Source: Candidatus Heimdallarchaeota archaeon (GTDB taxonomy: Archaea; Asgardarchaeota; Heimdallarchaeia; Heimdallarchaeales; Heimdallarchaeaceae). From it: a stretch of DNA of 64,000 bases. Positions 34,815-44,533 of this stretch are shown here, one piece after another. Position 1 is the first letter of the stretch; each line of letters opens with the position of its first letter. Position numbers and translations under genes: made by a program. The notes below the pieces were generated by a model. The model had not been told where the DNA came from. It did not search any database and saw nothing but the letters and a program-made list of their open reading frames with translations. The stretch spans positions 434,001-498,000 of the forward strand of contig JAUVXV010000001.1 of assembly GCA_030603365.1 (NCBI GenBank), given 5' to 3'.

Positions 34815-35066
34815 CTAATAATTTCGATCTTTATACCAACTTGGTTCTCTAAGTTCACCTAGATTTTTATTAAATTCTTGAACAAGTTTTCTAGCTTGAG
34901 AATTTGAATCCACTGCTATTTTCTGAACCTTATCTAAATTTATGATTCTCCCGCAATAGGAACACATCTTTGTTTTCTGTTTTGATTTGCAGTAAGTAAA
35001 CCTACTACATTCTTTTCTCGAGCATCTTATTACAATGTATTCAGAATTTATAATATTACTCTCCAA
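34815..35066 (-). CDS. DUF1922-like zinc ribbon protein
   Basis: An 83-aa protein with a zinc ribbon: YIVIRCSRKECSRFTYCKSK followed by KMCSYCGRIINLDKV, then a helix QARKLVQEFNKNL. The arrangement resembles archaeal DUF1922 proteins (ribbon plus K-x-x-K-I region plus helix). It starts eleven bases inside the end of the YjbQ gene, so the two are translationally coupled. The function is unknown. Confidence 0.75.
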   Translation of the reverse strand: MESNIINSEYIVIRCSRKECSRFTYCKSKQKTKMCSYCGRIINLDKVQKIAVDSNSQARKLVQEFNKNLGELREPSWYKDRNY

Positions 35067-35469
35067 TTATTGTTACAGCAACTTTACGAGAACGAGATCT
35101 GACATCCAAGCAGATAAAGACTGGTTGTTGCCAAGTACCAAGTTGCATTCTTCCATCATGAATATTTATTGTTAAACTAGGTCCAATTAAAGAAGCTCTA
35201 AGGTGAGAATGTGCATTCGAATCAATAATATCGTGCTTATATCCAGCTCCCTTGGGGACCAGTTTATGTAATAAGTTCCGAAAATCTTCTAGAACTCTTG
35301 ATTCATATTCTATTGTAGTTAAAGCACCAGTAGATCCAATAACATTTGCAGAAAGAATTCCATTTTTTATGCCAGATTTAAGGACTAGTTTTTCAAATTC
35401 ACTAGTTAAATCAATAATGCTTATCTCGCCCTCTGTTTGGAAATTTACTTTTTCTGATAGTAAATGCAT
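35056..35469 (-). CDS. YjbQ/UPF0047 family protein
   Basis: A 137-aa protein of the widespread YjbQ family. The signature residues are present: GSTGALTTIEYE, AGYKHDIIDSNAHSHLRASL (His and Asn/His), GPSLTINIHDGRMQLGTWQ and FICLDVRSRSRKVAVTIIGE. Some members have weak thiamine-phosphate synthase activity; the physiological role is unclear. It is the first gene of the long minus-strand run that ends at 26723. Confidence 0.93.
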   Translation of the reverse strand: MHLLSEKVNFQTEGEISIIDLTSEFEKLVLKSGIKNGILSANVIGSTGALTTIEYESRVLEDFRNLLHKLVPKGAGYKHDIIDSNAHSHLRASLIGPSLTINIHDGRMQLGTWQQPVFICLDVRSRSRKVAVTIIGE

Positions 35470-35533
35470 GATGAAACACCTAAGAAACGCTTATTCATAT
35501 TATTAGAAATCAAATTTGTTAAAAAACTAATCG

Positions 35534-36319
35534 GTGAAAGAATTTATTCAAAAGAACCTAAATCCTATTCCAAAAGAGATAAGAATTAAAATCTTTCAGT
35601 ATTATAGGAGAGATATGTCAGATTCAGAAATCAAAATGAACATTCTCATTGAAGAAGCTAATGCAAATTACAATGCTCATAGATACAAAGATGCTGCAAG
35701 GACGTTTGAACATCTAATAACTTTAGCTATACAAAATGACGAGCAAGAGGAAGCTATTTATTTTGCATATAGAGCAGCAGATTGCTGGAGGAAGGAAAAA
35801 AGTCCTATGAACCGAGCTATTATTTTTAGAGATATGGGAAACTTAGCATTTAGCTTCTGCTCAAAGATAATTGATGAATATATTTCAAAGACAAAAAAAC
35901 CTGAGGAAAAAGCTAAAGCATTACTGTTGGCTGGTGAGTGCTTAAGTTTACAAGATCAGTCTAAATCTAATGAGAAGTTGCTAGAAGCAAAAGGATTATT
36001 TGAAGAACTGGCTGAAAAAACAAAAGATAGTAAATTAAAGGTTAATTATCTGATGGATGCACTTGAAGGAACCATTAAACTTGGTAATAAAAAACAGATA
36101 AAGGAGCTTAAAGTTAGAATTGCGAACCATCATGTTAGTACTGCTGAAAGGGACTTCAAAAAGAATACACCAGAAGACTTACAGTCAGCATTAAGATCTT
36201 TTGAAGACGCTTTAGAAATGTTCCAAAATCTGAAATTAAAAGAAGATATTCAGAGTATTTCAAAGAAAATTGATACTCTCAAAAAGAAAGTAGCAAAATA
36301 TGACCCATTTGCAACATAG
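35534..36319 (+). CDS. TPR/SNAP-like helical repeat protein
   Basis: A 261-aa soluble helical protein with TPR-like repeats: ILIEEANANYNAHRYKDAAR, AIYFAYRAADCWRKEKSPMN and EEKAKALLLAGECLSLQDQS. The spacing recalls SNAP/TPR proteins that organise complexes, which are frequent in Asgard genomes. The start is GTG at 35534. It is divergent from YjbQ with about 65 bases between the genes. The partner is unknown. Confidence 0.7.
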   Translation: MKEFIQKNLNPIPKEIRIKIFQYYRRDMSDSEIKMNILIEEANANYNAHRYKDAARTFEHLITLAIQNDEQEEAIYFAYRAADCWRKEKSPMNRAIIFRDMGNLAFSFCSKIIDEYISKTKKPEEKAKALLLAGECLSLQDQSKSNEKLLEAKGLFEELAEKTKDSKLKVNYLMDALEGTIKLGNKKQIKELKVRIANHHVSTAERDFKKNTPEDLQSALRSFEDALEMFQNLKLKEDIQSISKKIDTLKKKVAKYDPFAT

Positions 36320-36425
36320 GTAGATGAACTTCCTCCTCCTCATTTGTTTAACACTTGAGATAAGAAATACTTTATAGAAACCTATTTTAAAGAAAAATTC
36401 AAAAAAAGAATAATCATGAAAACAT

Positions 36426-36502
36426 GGTCCCGTAGCTCAGCTGGATAGAGCGTCTGCCTCCTAAGCAGACGGTCGCGCGTTCGAATCGCGTCGGGATCGC
36501 CA
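36426..36502 (+). tRNA. tRNA-Arg (CCT), CCA encoded
   Basis: The acceptor stem GGTCCCG pairs with CGGGATC, the D stem is GCTC/GAGC, the anticodon stem TCTGC/GCAGA encloses CTCCTAA with anticodon CCT, and the T loop is TTCGAAT. The discriminator is G (36499) and CCA is encoded at 36500-36502. No intron is present. A TATA-like CTTTATAGAAA lies at about 36370, some 55 bases upstream. Confidence 0.97.
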
Positions 36503-36537
36503 TATTATTACCTCTCAACTAATAAGTTGTGTGAAAG

Positions 36538-37074
36538 ATGAGCAACCAAAACTCTACTACTATCAATGTTTTCATCTGTAATTTTCATACTTGTAATCCT
36601 AAAATTTGTACTGCAAAGAGAATCGTTCGCTTTAAAAAAGCAATTGAGATAAAAATAAATCAAATTAAATCTAATCATATAGTTCTTACACCTTTCTCCG
36701 AAATAGCATTATCTCCTGCAGATTTTGAGAAAGCTAATGCTTTTGGCTTGATTGGAGTAGATTGCTCATGGAATAATATCAGCAATGGTCGTACAGCATT
36801 AGATAAAGGGATAGGAAGGTCATTACCTTTTCTTGTTGCTGCAAATCCTAACAATTATGGAGCTCCTTCAAAACTTAGCACACTTGAAGCAATTGGGGCA
36901 GCACTTTACATACTAGGTGATAAGGAACAAAGTAAAGGAATTTTATCCTTGGTTAGATGGGGAGCTGAATTTCAGAAAATTAATCAAAAATACCTAGATG
37001 GTTATTCCTCAGCAAAAAACAGTAAAGAAGTTGTAAAGAAACAGTCCAAATTCATGAAAGAACTGTATGGATAG
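36538..37074 (+). CDS. tsr3: Tsr3, rRNA aminocarboxypropyltransferase (DUF367)
   Basis: A 178-aa SPOUT-like enzyme that transfers the aminocarboxypropyl group of SAM to the hypermodified base of small-subunit rRNA. Diagnostic segments are CNPKICTAKRIVRF, TPFSEIALSPAD, IGVDCSWNNI, RSLPFLVAANPNNYGAPSKL, STLEAIGAALYILG and VRWGAEFQKINQ. The gene starts 35 bases after tRNA-Arg and shares its orientation. It is typical of archaea and eukaryotes. Confidence 0.95.
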   Translation: MSNQNSTTINVFICNFHTCNPKICTAKRIVRFKKAIEIKINQIKSNHIVLTPFSEIALSPADFEKANAFGLIGVDCSWNNISNGRTALDKGIGRSLPFLVAANPNNYGAPSKLSTLEAIGAALYILGDKEQSKGILSLVRWGAEFQKINQKYLDGYSSAKNSKEVVKKQSKFMKELYG

Positions 37075-37137
37075 ACATTTTTCATAAATTGTTTGATACA
37101 GAATTCTTATAATAATACACATATTAAAAGAATTAAG

Positions 37138-38253
37138 ATGAAAATAGGTATAAACTGCTTTCCAACAGTTGGTGGCTCAGGAATTGTAGCCACTCAACTA
37201 GCTATTGAAATGGCTAAAAAAGGTCATGATGTACATCTGATAAGTTATGATACACCGTTCTTACTTAGAACATTTAGACACCCTAACATAACTTTAGAAC
37301 TTGTTGATATTCTATCCTATCCTCTATTCAAAGATATAGGCTCACCTTATACAATTCTTGCAGCTTCGAAACTTGCACAAATAGCACTAAAAACTGAAGT
37401 TGAGTTAATACATATACATTATGCAATACCTGTTAGTGTTTCAGCATATCTTGCAAAAGAGATAACAAATATACCATTCTCGATTACTGCTCATGGTTCA
37501 GACATACACACTTTGGGTGTGGATCCAGCATATAACCCTGTTATCTCACATGTATTCAATAAAGCAGACGGTTTGTCGACAGTTTCAAATTATATGAAAA
37601 GACAGATTCAAAGCAAATTCAATTATGAGAGAGAACTCGAAGTTTTCTATAATCCAATTGATATCAATAAATATCAAAAAATAGATTCTCAATTCTGTGA
37701 CTTTCGAATCAAATTTGAAAATAATTTTATTCATGTCTCCAATTTCAGACCCGTTAAAAACGCTCCTTTCATCGTTGAGACATTTGCCAATGTTATAAAA
37801 GAATATCCAGATACTGGTTTAATTATGGTAGGCGAAGGACCAGAAAGAAAAAAATGTGAAGATTTAGCTTACAAATTAGGGATTTCTGAGAATGTTATTT
37901 TCCAAGGAGTAAGGGTTTCTATTGCTCCAATTTATAGTTGTGGAGCAGCTCTTCTATCAGCTAGTACGAACGAAAGTTTTGGCTTAACACTTGCCGAAGC
38001 AATGTCCTGTGAGACTCCAGTTATTGCTCCAAATGTTGGAGGAATCCCTGAGGTAATTGACCATGATATTAATGGTTTTATCTATGAACTAGGTGATGGA
38101 GACAGTCTTTCTAAGTACATGATTCGATTATTAGATGACAAAAAACTTGTAAGGAAAATGGGTGGTAAAGGAAGAGAAAAAGTCATCAGTAAATTTGAAG
38201 CAAGTATGATTGCTGATCAATATATTGGGTGGTATGAAAAAATACTAGCTTGA
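37138..38253 (+). CDS. bshA: BshA-like GT4 glycosyltransferase (bacillithiol step 1)
   Basis: A 371-aa GT4 glycosyltransferase closely following BshA, which makes GlcNAc-malate from UDP-GlcNAc and malate. BshA hallmarks are MKIGINCFPTVGGSGIVATQ, SYPLFKDIGSPYTIL, IHIHYAIPVSVSAYLAKEI, ITAHGSDIHTLGVDPAY, GLSTVSNYMKRQ, SNFRPVKN and the GT4 E-x7-E in NESFGLTLAEAMSCETPVIA. The ATG at 37138 aligns with the family N-terminus; the longer frame to 37093 does not. It is convergent with bshC, two bases apart at the stops. bshB-like lies at 63195. Confidence 0.88.
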   Translation: MKIGINCFPTVGGSGIVATQLAIEMAKKGHDVHLISYDTPFLLRTFRHPNITLELVDILSYPLFKDIGSPYTILAASKLAQIALKTEVELIHIHYAIPVSVSAYLAKEITNIPFSITAHGSDIHTLGVDPAYNPVISHVFNKADGLSTVSNYMKRQIQSKFNYERELEVFYNPIDINKYQKIDSQFCDFRIKFENNFIHVSNFRPVKNAPFIVETFANVIKEYPDTGLIMVGEGPERKKCEDLAYKLGISENVIFQGVRVSIAPIYSCGAALLSASTNESFGLTLAEAMSCETPVIAPNVGGIPEVIDHDINGFIYELGDGDSLSKYMIRLLDDKKLVRKMGGKGREKVISKFEASMIADQYIGWYEKILA

Positions 38254-38254
38254 T

Positions 38255-39877
38255 TTACAATCTAGTATTAATATACCCTATTCCACCAACAGGTGTTTCT
38301 TCAGAGTAATATCTTCTATATGCTGCGAGATAATCGTTTAAACCAGTAATAGAGGCCATTATGAACCAAGGCCAGCTAACTTCCTGCCATTGATGATTTG
38401 CATCATACATACCATATTGCCATGATTTGTATCTTTCAATTTGGTTTAATGATTTCTCTTGAATTCTTCTAGCTTCTTCCATTTTTGCTTTGATTATTTT
38501 TGCTATTTGATTTGATGTTTGCAACAACATCTCAGTTTCTTTCTTCCTTCTAGCCTTAGCGACACTTCCAAGAATCTTGAAGAAGTCATCTACAAAAAGA
38601 GATAGTGTATCCGGTTTAAGCTCTTGACTTATGTTTTCTATCCAAGGTGTATTATACAGTATCCTAGTATATTTAACATAAATCGGAAATTGTATCCCCA
38701 ATTTTTTAACTGCTGGAATGACTTGTGCATTGTAATCTATTTCTCCAGGTCCTGAAACTCGTACATAGATTGGCATGATAGATTGTAGAAGAGCTTGATT
38801 TGTATCTAATTTTGGTACTAAATGCTGTTCATGTTCATTTAAATCAATCTTATCCACATTGACACTGAATGCATAATCCTCTTTGTTTAAAGGGCATTTT
38901 CCAGTAAAATGAAGCATGTTCTCTTCTTCTGTACATAACAGATTAAGTCTATATCCATCATTTGGACATTCATAGAAAAAGGGAGAATAATCCTGTTTCT
39001 TCTTTGCTGTTGTGGGTTTTAGATTCAAATCTTGGATTTTTTCATAAGCTCTATTAAACTCTTGGATATAATTTTGTCTATCTCTAAGGAATGGTTCATA
39101 CCCCTTTACTGTTAATTTGCGAATCTCTGGATGAGAAGAAGGAAAGAATATTACTCCCCAATTATTTATGATATTCGCTTGAACCCCCCAGATAAGTGTG
39201 ATCCATTCACCAATATCTATGGAGGTTCGATATGTTTCTCTAAGAAATGTCAGAAGGTGTTCTATTTTTTCCATATACAACTTTTGTGAATTTTTTTCAA
39301 CTGAATTCTTGAATTCACTAAAAATATTCTTTATTACTTGAAGGTTCTCTTCTAACCAAGCAAAGTTGTTTGTCTGAATTTTATTGACTATTATTCCTTC
39401 GAGTACATCTTCTAGAACTATAGGTTTACTGTTTGATGATTGATAATTTGGTAAGTGAATTGAAGTAATTTCAGGTTGTATGCTATCATGAGTATTAACC
39501 AAAAACATAGGTACAAGGAAATTATCTTCGACCTTGCTTTGATCAGAGAGAGTAACAACTGCAGCTATTTTATTTGCTATAATCCCAGCTCCACCAAAAA
39601 TTGTTGTTTGTTGTCCTCCTAGAACAATACCATTATGCATTGAATTAATATTCTCTTCTACTTTGGGAGTCAATAATCCAAGCTTCTTATGATACTCCCT
39701 TAAAATTGATTTTAGTGTAGTTATCTGATTTTGATCAACTTCTATTTTAGGTAATAATTTGACTTGTGTTATTACTTCAGAGAATGTTTTGGATAAGAAA
39801 CCATAGAAATATTTTCCTTCTGAGAATTCTTTCCCCTCTCTTATATAATCTTCATAGAGGTCACCTATTGTTCCCAT
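38255..39877 (-). CDS. bshC: BshC-like bacillithiol cysteine-adding enzyme
   Basis: A 540-aa protein of the BshC family, which ligates cysteine to GlcN-malate. The nucleotide-like core is NGIVLGGQQTTIFGGAGIIA, then VVTLSDQSK, LVPMFLVNTHDSIQPEITSI, all matching TGQQPGL...GG and P-x-F-W-x-x-x-E-D-H positions of BshC though with substitutions (NTHDS for TEDHD). A C-terminal helical coiled-coil (about 435-500) is as in the family. The ATG at 39877 is preferred; the frame runs to 39910. The convergent neighbour is bshA, supporting the pathway. It is divergent from bacterial BshC, so activity needs testing. Confidence 0.82.
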   Translation of the reverse strand: MGTIGDLYEDYIREGKEFSEGKYFYGFLSKTFSEVITQVKLLPKIEVDQNQITTLKSILREYHKKLGLLTPKVEENINSMHNGIVLGGQQTTIFGGAGIIANKIAAVVTLSDQSKVEDNFLVPMFLVNTHDSIQPEITSIHLPNYQSSNSKPIVLEDVLEGIIVNKIQTNNFAWLEENLQVIKNIFSEFKNSVEKNSQKLYMEKIEHLLTFLRETYRTSIDIGEWITLIWGVQANIINNWGVIFFPSSHPEIRKLTVKGYEPFLRDRQNYIQEFNRAYEKIQDLNLKPTTAKKKQDYSPFFYECPNDGYRLNLLCTEEENMLHFTGKCPLNKEDYAFSVNVDKIDLNEHEQHLVPKLDTNQALLQSIMPIYVRVSGPGEIDYNAQVIPAVKKLGIQFPIYVKYTRILYNTPWIENISQELKPDTLSLFVDDFFKILGSVAKARRKKETEMLLQTSNQIAKIIKAKMEEARRIQEKSLNQIERYKSWQYGMYDANHQWQEVSWPWFIMASITGLNDYLAAYRRYYSEETPVGGIGYINTRL

Positions 39878-40175
39878 AGATATTATGTTGGAATAAACTA
39901 TTCTTAACAATTCTCATATAACATAAAATGAATGTGAAACTACTTTATTTACAGCTTTTAATTCGCTTTTTCACTGTCTAGAACGATTATTATATTTTGT
40001 TATAACATTCAAAAATTCTATACTTCCGACACAATTCTTATTGAAGTTTTTTACTTTATAATTTGCTTGATAAATTAAGCAGAATTCTGTTTTTTCATGT
40101 TGAATCTTACACAAATTTTTTAAATGAAGAATCTAAATAAAGCCACAAGAAATAATTTTAAGGTGAAAATAAGAA

Positions 40176-40340
40176 ATGGCTAAAGAATGCCCTAAATGTC
40201 ACAGCAAAAGTCTAAAAGAAGTTGAGGATAAGTCCAAACCAATAGCTTATTTCGGACATCAACCTATATACAAGAAGAAAAAAGTCTGTAAAGATTGCAC
40301 ATATGAATGGTTTGATGAAGGCGGCGCAGAGGCTGTATAA
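40176..40340 (+). CDS. 54-aa zinc ribbon protein
   Basis: A short gene with AGGTGA ten bases upstream of the ATG. The product, MAKECPKCHSKSLKEVEDKS..., has CPKC and CKDC pairs 30 residues apart, one zinc site, followed by YEWFDEGGAEAV. The pattern resembles TFIIS-type or RNA-polymerase-associated ribbons but is too short to name. It is preceded by about 300 bases of AT-rich DNA (39878-40175) in which I see no other gene. Confidence 0.75.
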   Translation: MAKECPKCHSKSLKEVEDKSKPIAYFGHQPIYKKKKVCKDCTYEWFDEGGAEAV

Positions 40341-40445
40341 AACCTTCTCTGTTGTATTTTCTTCCCTTCTTTCTCTATCTAGAAATGATTCAATGTCTTT
40401 TCACATATTTTTTCATATATTTTTTCATTCCGTAGGGGTAAGATT

Positions 40446-41540
40446 ATGAAAAAAAAGAAAATTCTGCGGAAATATGCTTTTAGATTTATAGTTTTAGTTA
40501 TAATGATTGGTTTTTTGGTTTTCTTCTTCTTTAGATTAGATTTTGAAGGGTCATATGAAGTCCTTCGAAACGCATCGGTTCTATATCTTCTTATAGCATT
40601 ATTGTTTATGGTAATTAGTGCAGCAGTTAAAGCATATCGTTTCTATATACTTCTGAAACCAAATAACCCTGAACTGAAATTTTCAAAGTTTTTACTTCCT
40701 TATCTTGTTGGCTATGGCTTTAGTGTTCTTGGTCCATTTAAAACAGGGGAAGTTGCTAGTGTGGAAATAAATAAACGCAATCTAGACGTTTCTCGTTCAT
40801 CTTCTTTTGCAGCCTTAGCATTTTTCAGAGTAGTGGATGTAATAGTTGTTCTAGTTTTCTTCATTATTGCTCTAGGAATCACTGTACCAAATATTATCGT
40901 GAATACCACAGATCCCGATTTGGCGAAGTATATTAGAAATGGAACAAATGTCGTTTTTTATCTAGCTATTGCTGGAACAGTTTTACTTACAGCTGTTTTA
41001 TTTGTTCCTCCAATAGGTAGGTATTTTCTCAAATTAACAAAGAAAATACTCGGTAAGATTTCTCAAAAAGCAAGTAATTGGTTAGAAAGAGTCGTTGAGC
41101 CAGCTTTAGATGAATATTATCAGTCATTGAAATTCCTTTATAGTAAGTGGTTAATTGCAACAGTTGTTATAACTACAACTGTACTCAGATGGATACTAGA
41201 ATTTTATTCTCTTAAATTCACATTAATTGCATTTGGTAGTGATATTGGTTTAATTGATGCTGCTTCTGTGATTTCCATAGCATTACTGATTGGGCTTCTA
41301 ACTTTCGTACCTGCAGGAGCAGGAACCGGAACAATAACTACTGAAATCCTTCTAATTGGATTATTGATTGATAAAAATATAGCAGATGCATCTATTCTTT
41401 ACCAAGCTTTGATAGGAATAGTTCTTACTTTGCTGTTAGCTGTTATAGCATCACCATTCCTAAAAAACAAAAAAAATACAAATACCAAAAAAGAAAACGA
41501 TAGTGCTCTTCAGGATACCGAATCTGGAAATATAACTTAA
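40446..41540 (+). CDS. UPF0104 / flippase-like membrane protein (LPG synthase transmembrane family)
   Basis: A 364-aa integral membrane protein of the UPF0104/AglD-C-terminal family with about eight transmembrane segments. The conserved LLPYLVGYGFSVLGPFKTGE and RSSSFAALAFFRVVDVIVV are diagnostic, as is the late LLTFVPAGAGTGTITTEILL. These proteins are proposed lipid or lipid-glycan flippases. The C-terminal 25 residues are Lys/Asn-rich and cytoplasmic. The last four codons overlap the convergent phosphoesterase gene end. Confidence 0.88.
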   Translation: MKKKKILRKYAFRFIVLVIMIGFLVFFFFRLDFEGSYEVLRNASVLYLLIALLFMVISAAVKAYRFYILLKPNNPELKFSKFLLPYLVGYGFSVLGPFKTGEVASVEINKRNLDVSRSSSFAALAFFRVVDVIVVLVFFIIALGITVPNIIVNTTDPDLAKYIRNGTNVVFYLAIAGTVLLTAVLFVPPIGRYFLKLTKKILGKISQKASNWLERVVEPALDEYYQSLKFLYSKWLIATVVITTTVLRWILEFYSLKFTLIAFGSDIGLIDAASVISIALLIGLLTFVPAGAGTGTITTEILLIGLLIDKNIADASILYQALIGIVLTLLLAVIASPFLKNKKNTNTKKENDSALQDTESGNIT

Positions 41541-42259
41541 ATGCCTCTTCTTAAACGACTAATCAGAAAATGATGAAACCCTAACTCTTCCATTTTTTTG
41601 CATGTTGTCTCAACATCATATTCTATTCTTATGTGTTCATATTCAAAATCCCTTGATTTTTCATTTATCTCGAATGTCATGAATGAAGCTTTAGGATTGT
41701 TATCTCTAGGTTGACCAACTGATCCAGGATTCAGTAGATGTTTTCCTTCATTAACAATGTGTAGAGGTTTATGAGTGTGACCTAAGAATAGGAAGTCAAT
41801 CTCAGTATATTCTCTTGTTATTTCAAAAAACATATTGTAAGACCATGAAGGTAGGTCTGGTGAAACATAATCTCTTAATGGTCTTCTTGGAGAACCATGA
41901 ACAAACATAGCATTTCCCTCAGTTATGAAAAGAGGAAATATAGAGAAGAATGGATGAGAACCTAATAACAGTTTTTCGTGTTGAGTGAGTTGAGTTTTTG
42001 TCCAAGATAAGGAAATCTTTGGTAGGGGATTAAAATATTTGAAATTATCCTTAAATATTGCATAATCATGATTACCAACGACATGGATTTGAGCAGTATT
42101 TTCAACAATATCTAAACACTCTTTCGGATTTGGTCCATATCCAACAGTATCTCCTAAATATATTATTATGTCAGGAGATAAATCATTGATCTTGTCAACT
42201 ACTACCGTTAATGCTTCCAGATTTGCGTGAACATCTGAGAAGATTGCTAAAGTAATCAT
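41537..42259 (-). CDS. YfcE/MJ0936-type metallophosphoesterase
   Basis: A 240-aa calcineurin-fold phosphoesterase. Metal motifs are FSDVHANLEAL (D-x-H), IIYLGDTVGYGPNP (GD), HVVGNHDYA (GNHD), FLFLGHTHKP (GHTH) and LLNPGSVGQPRDNNPKA. It acts by family on phosphodiesters or cyclic nucleotides. It is convergent with the flippase and lies 98 bases downstream of the surface protein gene. The cytosolic substrate is unknown. Confidence 0.92.
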   Translation of the reverse strand: MITLAIFSDVHANLEALTVVVDKINDLSPDIIIYLGDTVGYGPNPKECLDIVENTAQIHVVGNHDYAIFKDNFKYFNPLPKISLSWTKTQLTQHEKLLLGSHPFFSIFPLFITEGNAMFVHGSPRRPLRDYVSPDLPSWSYNMFFEITREYTEIDFLFLGHTHKPLHIVNEGKHLLNPGSVGQPRDNNPKASFMTFEINEKSRDFEYEHIRIEYDVETTCKKMEELGFHHFLISRLRRGI

Positions 42260-42357
42260 CGATTTCTCTCACTTATAGTTGCTAATTATTCTTCCTAATA
42301 ATAAGTATTTGTTCAAAAATATGTAAAAAGAAAAAGGAAAGAATAAACTAATTCAGC

Positions 42358-44355
42358 TTATACTTCTTCTTTATTTTTGTATTTCCTTGTAGAAATAGCA
42401 CCAATAACCACTAAGCCTAAAGAAGCAAAGAACAATATCATGGCTATCACATCAAGCTTAATTTTTCTGCCCACTTCTGGATCCATGAAAACTTCTACTA
42501 ATTGAGTTTCATTATAACCATAACCTCTTTTATGCATGCGAACAGTAACATCCACATAATTTGCCCTTATTGTGTCATTTGGTGTTATAGCACCAGTAAA
42601 ATTCACATTATCTATAGTTGGTACTAGATCTTCTTGATTTCGGTCGGCTTTAAGTTCAAGTATAACTACCCAAACACGAAGGTTTTCTACAACTGTGTCA
42701 TTATCCCCTGACACAGAAATTTGAACATTGATTATTCCACCTTCTGCAATTTCTGTTTCTTCAACCACAAAATTATCATATGATAGTTGGTGCTGTAAAT
42801 TGAATAACCATTGTATCTGTCTGATAAGTAGGTGTTTATTATCTGCTTTTAGGATATTTGTTGTATTGAACATGTCAGCTGAAGCAGAAACTATTAATTT
42901 TCCACCTCTTTGTAGTTCAACGGCTGCTTGGAAAACTGCTGAATCATTCAGTTGAAAATCTATACTGGTATTTAACATTAAGTCATCGTCTAAATCAATA
43001 TAAAATTCTCCAGTTTTGTTTAATGTTGCATATAGGTCTCCTTCTTGGAATTGTATATACATTTCTCCAAAAGTTCCATTGAAAGTAAAGTTTAACGCAG
43101 ATCCTTGATAGAAAATTGAAAATACTTCTTCATTTGTCATTACGGTTGAATCTGTAAGGTAAGGTATATCGATAATATCACTTGAATAAAGATTTATTGT
43201 AGAATTTATACCTAGATCTTCTGAAAAAACTGTAGAGTTATAGATTTGAAGACCGAAATTTTCCAATAGTTTATTTATAGGATCATCATCTGCTGAAACT
43301 TCTCCCATTACATACAAACTTCCACCTGCAGTTGTATAAAATCTGAGTGCTTCTATTTCCTCATCAGATAGCTCAGTTTGCGCCCCAACTAAGATAATTA
43401 AATCATAACTTTTGATTGTGTTATACGTCAATGTAAATGATTCATCTTCAAATTTCAGCGTATTATTAAATCCATAGCTGTCAAGAATAGTATCAACTAC
43501 TGTAAGATTGTAATCATTTGTATATTCTGAATCTGATACATATGTTAAGACACTCTTTTCAGACAAATCTTCCTCATATGAGAAAAATTCGTAAGTAGGA
43601 TCTAATCTGAAAACTTTCCAAGGAGTAACTCTGTTATTAAGTAATGTATGATTGTAGATTGCTGTTTTATTCTGGAATAGGATTAACATATATCTCATTG
43701 GTTCTCCTTCAGAAAGTTTAATATCATTACCTATTTCATCCATTGAATATAGCTCTTTAGCTATTTCAATAGAAATTACGTGCTTGTTGAAATCGTCTAT
43801 ATACTCACCTAATGCTGCAATTGAATTTTCTACACCTGTAACATTATCATCAGCTACCATAGAATATATTGTAGTACCATTGAAATAAATGTCTTGAGCA
43901 CCTAGTTGTCTGTAATTTACAACAACACCATCATCTGCTGTTTCATTTGAATAACCTATCCTTTTATCGAAGTTATTATCAAAAACTACAGCGAGCCAAG
44001 TATGATTACCACTGTTATATTCAACATAAACAGTACTTGTATAACTAATACCCATGAATAAATGAGTAGAGTTTGCCTGAACACGTATTGTTACAGTTAT
44101 AGCATTTATTCCTATTCCTATAGTTGCTGTTTGAACTGTAGCATTTTCCCATTCTCCTGTATAACTCTCTAAATCTCCATCAATTACGGGAGAGGTATTG
44201 TTCAAGTACACTATATCTCCGTTAGGAGCAATCTGGGTGTTTTTTTCTTCATCAGAAACCATTGCTTTCAATGATATACTGATAAAACTAGCAAAGATTA
44301 ATCCTAGTATAATTGTTGAAACTCCAATAATTTTTTTCACATATTGTGTTTGCAC
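42358..44355 (-). CDS. Large exported, membrane-anchored protein with CBM9-like and DUF4350/GldG-like regions
   Basis: A 665-aa surface protein with an N-terminal signal/anchor (about 9-32) and a C-terminal transmembrane segment (about 635-655) plus KYKNKEEV tail. Residues 45-220 resemble sugar-binding DOMON/CBM9 modules (SPVIDGDLESYTGEW and LAVVFDNNFD). Residues about 310-400 look like a type 1 glutamine amidotransferase-like DUF4350 fold (DLIILVGAQTELSDEEIEA then GGSLYVMGEV). Sequons are numerous. It may be a sensor or transport accessory. Function inferred only from domains. Confidence 0.6.
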   Translation of the reverse strand: MQTQYVKKIIGVSTIILGLIFASFISISLKAMVSDEEKNTQIAPNGDIVYLNNTSPVIDGDLESYTGEWENATVQTATIGIGINAITVTIRVQANSTHLFMGISYTSTVYVEYNSGNHTWLAVVFDNNFDKRIGYSNETADDGVVVNYRQLGAQDIYFNGTTIYSMVADDNVTGVENSIAALGEYIDDFNKHVISIEIAKELYSMDEIGNDIKLSEGEPMRYMLILFQNKTAIYNHTLLNNRVTPWKVFRLDPTYEFFSYEEDLSEKSVLTYVSDSEYTNDYNLTVVDTILDSYGFNNTLKFEDESFTLTYNTIKSYDLIILVGAQTELSDEEIEALRFYTTAGGSLYVMGEVSADDDPINKLLENFGLQIYNSTVFSEDLGINSTINLYSSDIIDIPYLTDSTVMTNEEVFSIFYQGSALNFTFNGTFGEMYIQFQEGDLYATLNKTGEFYIDLDDDLMLNTSIDFQLNDSAVFQAAVELQRGGKLIVSASADMFNTTNILKADNKHLLIRQIQWLFNLQHQLSYDNFVVEETEIAEGGIINVQISVSGDNDTVVENLRVWVVILELKADRNQEDLVPTIDNVNFTGAITPNDTIRANYVDVTVRMHKRGYGYNETQLVEVFMDPEVGRKIKLDVIAMILFFASLGLVVIGAISTRKYKNKEEV

Positions 44356-44533
44356 TTATGTCTACTCCACTGGGTTTAGTAAAGCGCTAGCTTTTGCCTT
44401 TTTAAACTTTATTTCCTCAAAGAACTTGAGAGGACATACAATGCAACAGTAGGAAAATACTTATTTGAATGAGGAGATACTGTATAAACGTAGTCTAATT
44501 TCAATCTGTAATATAGCAATCGGAGATAAGTAT

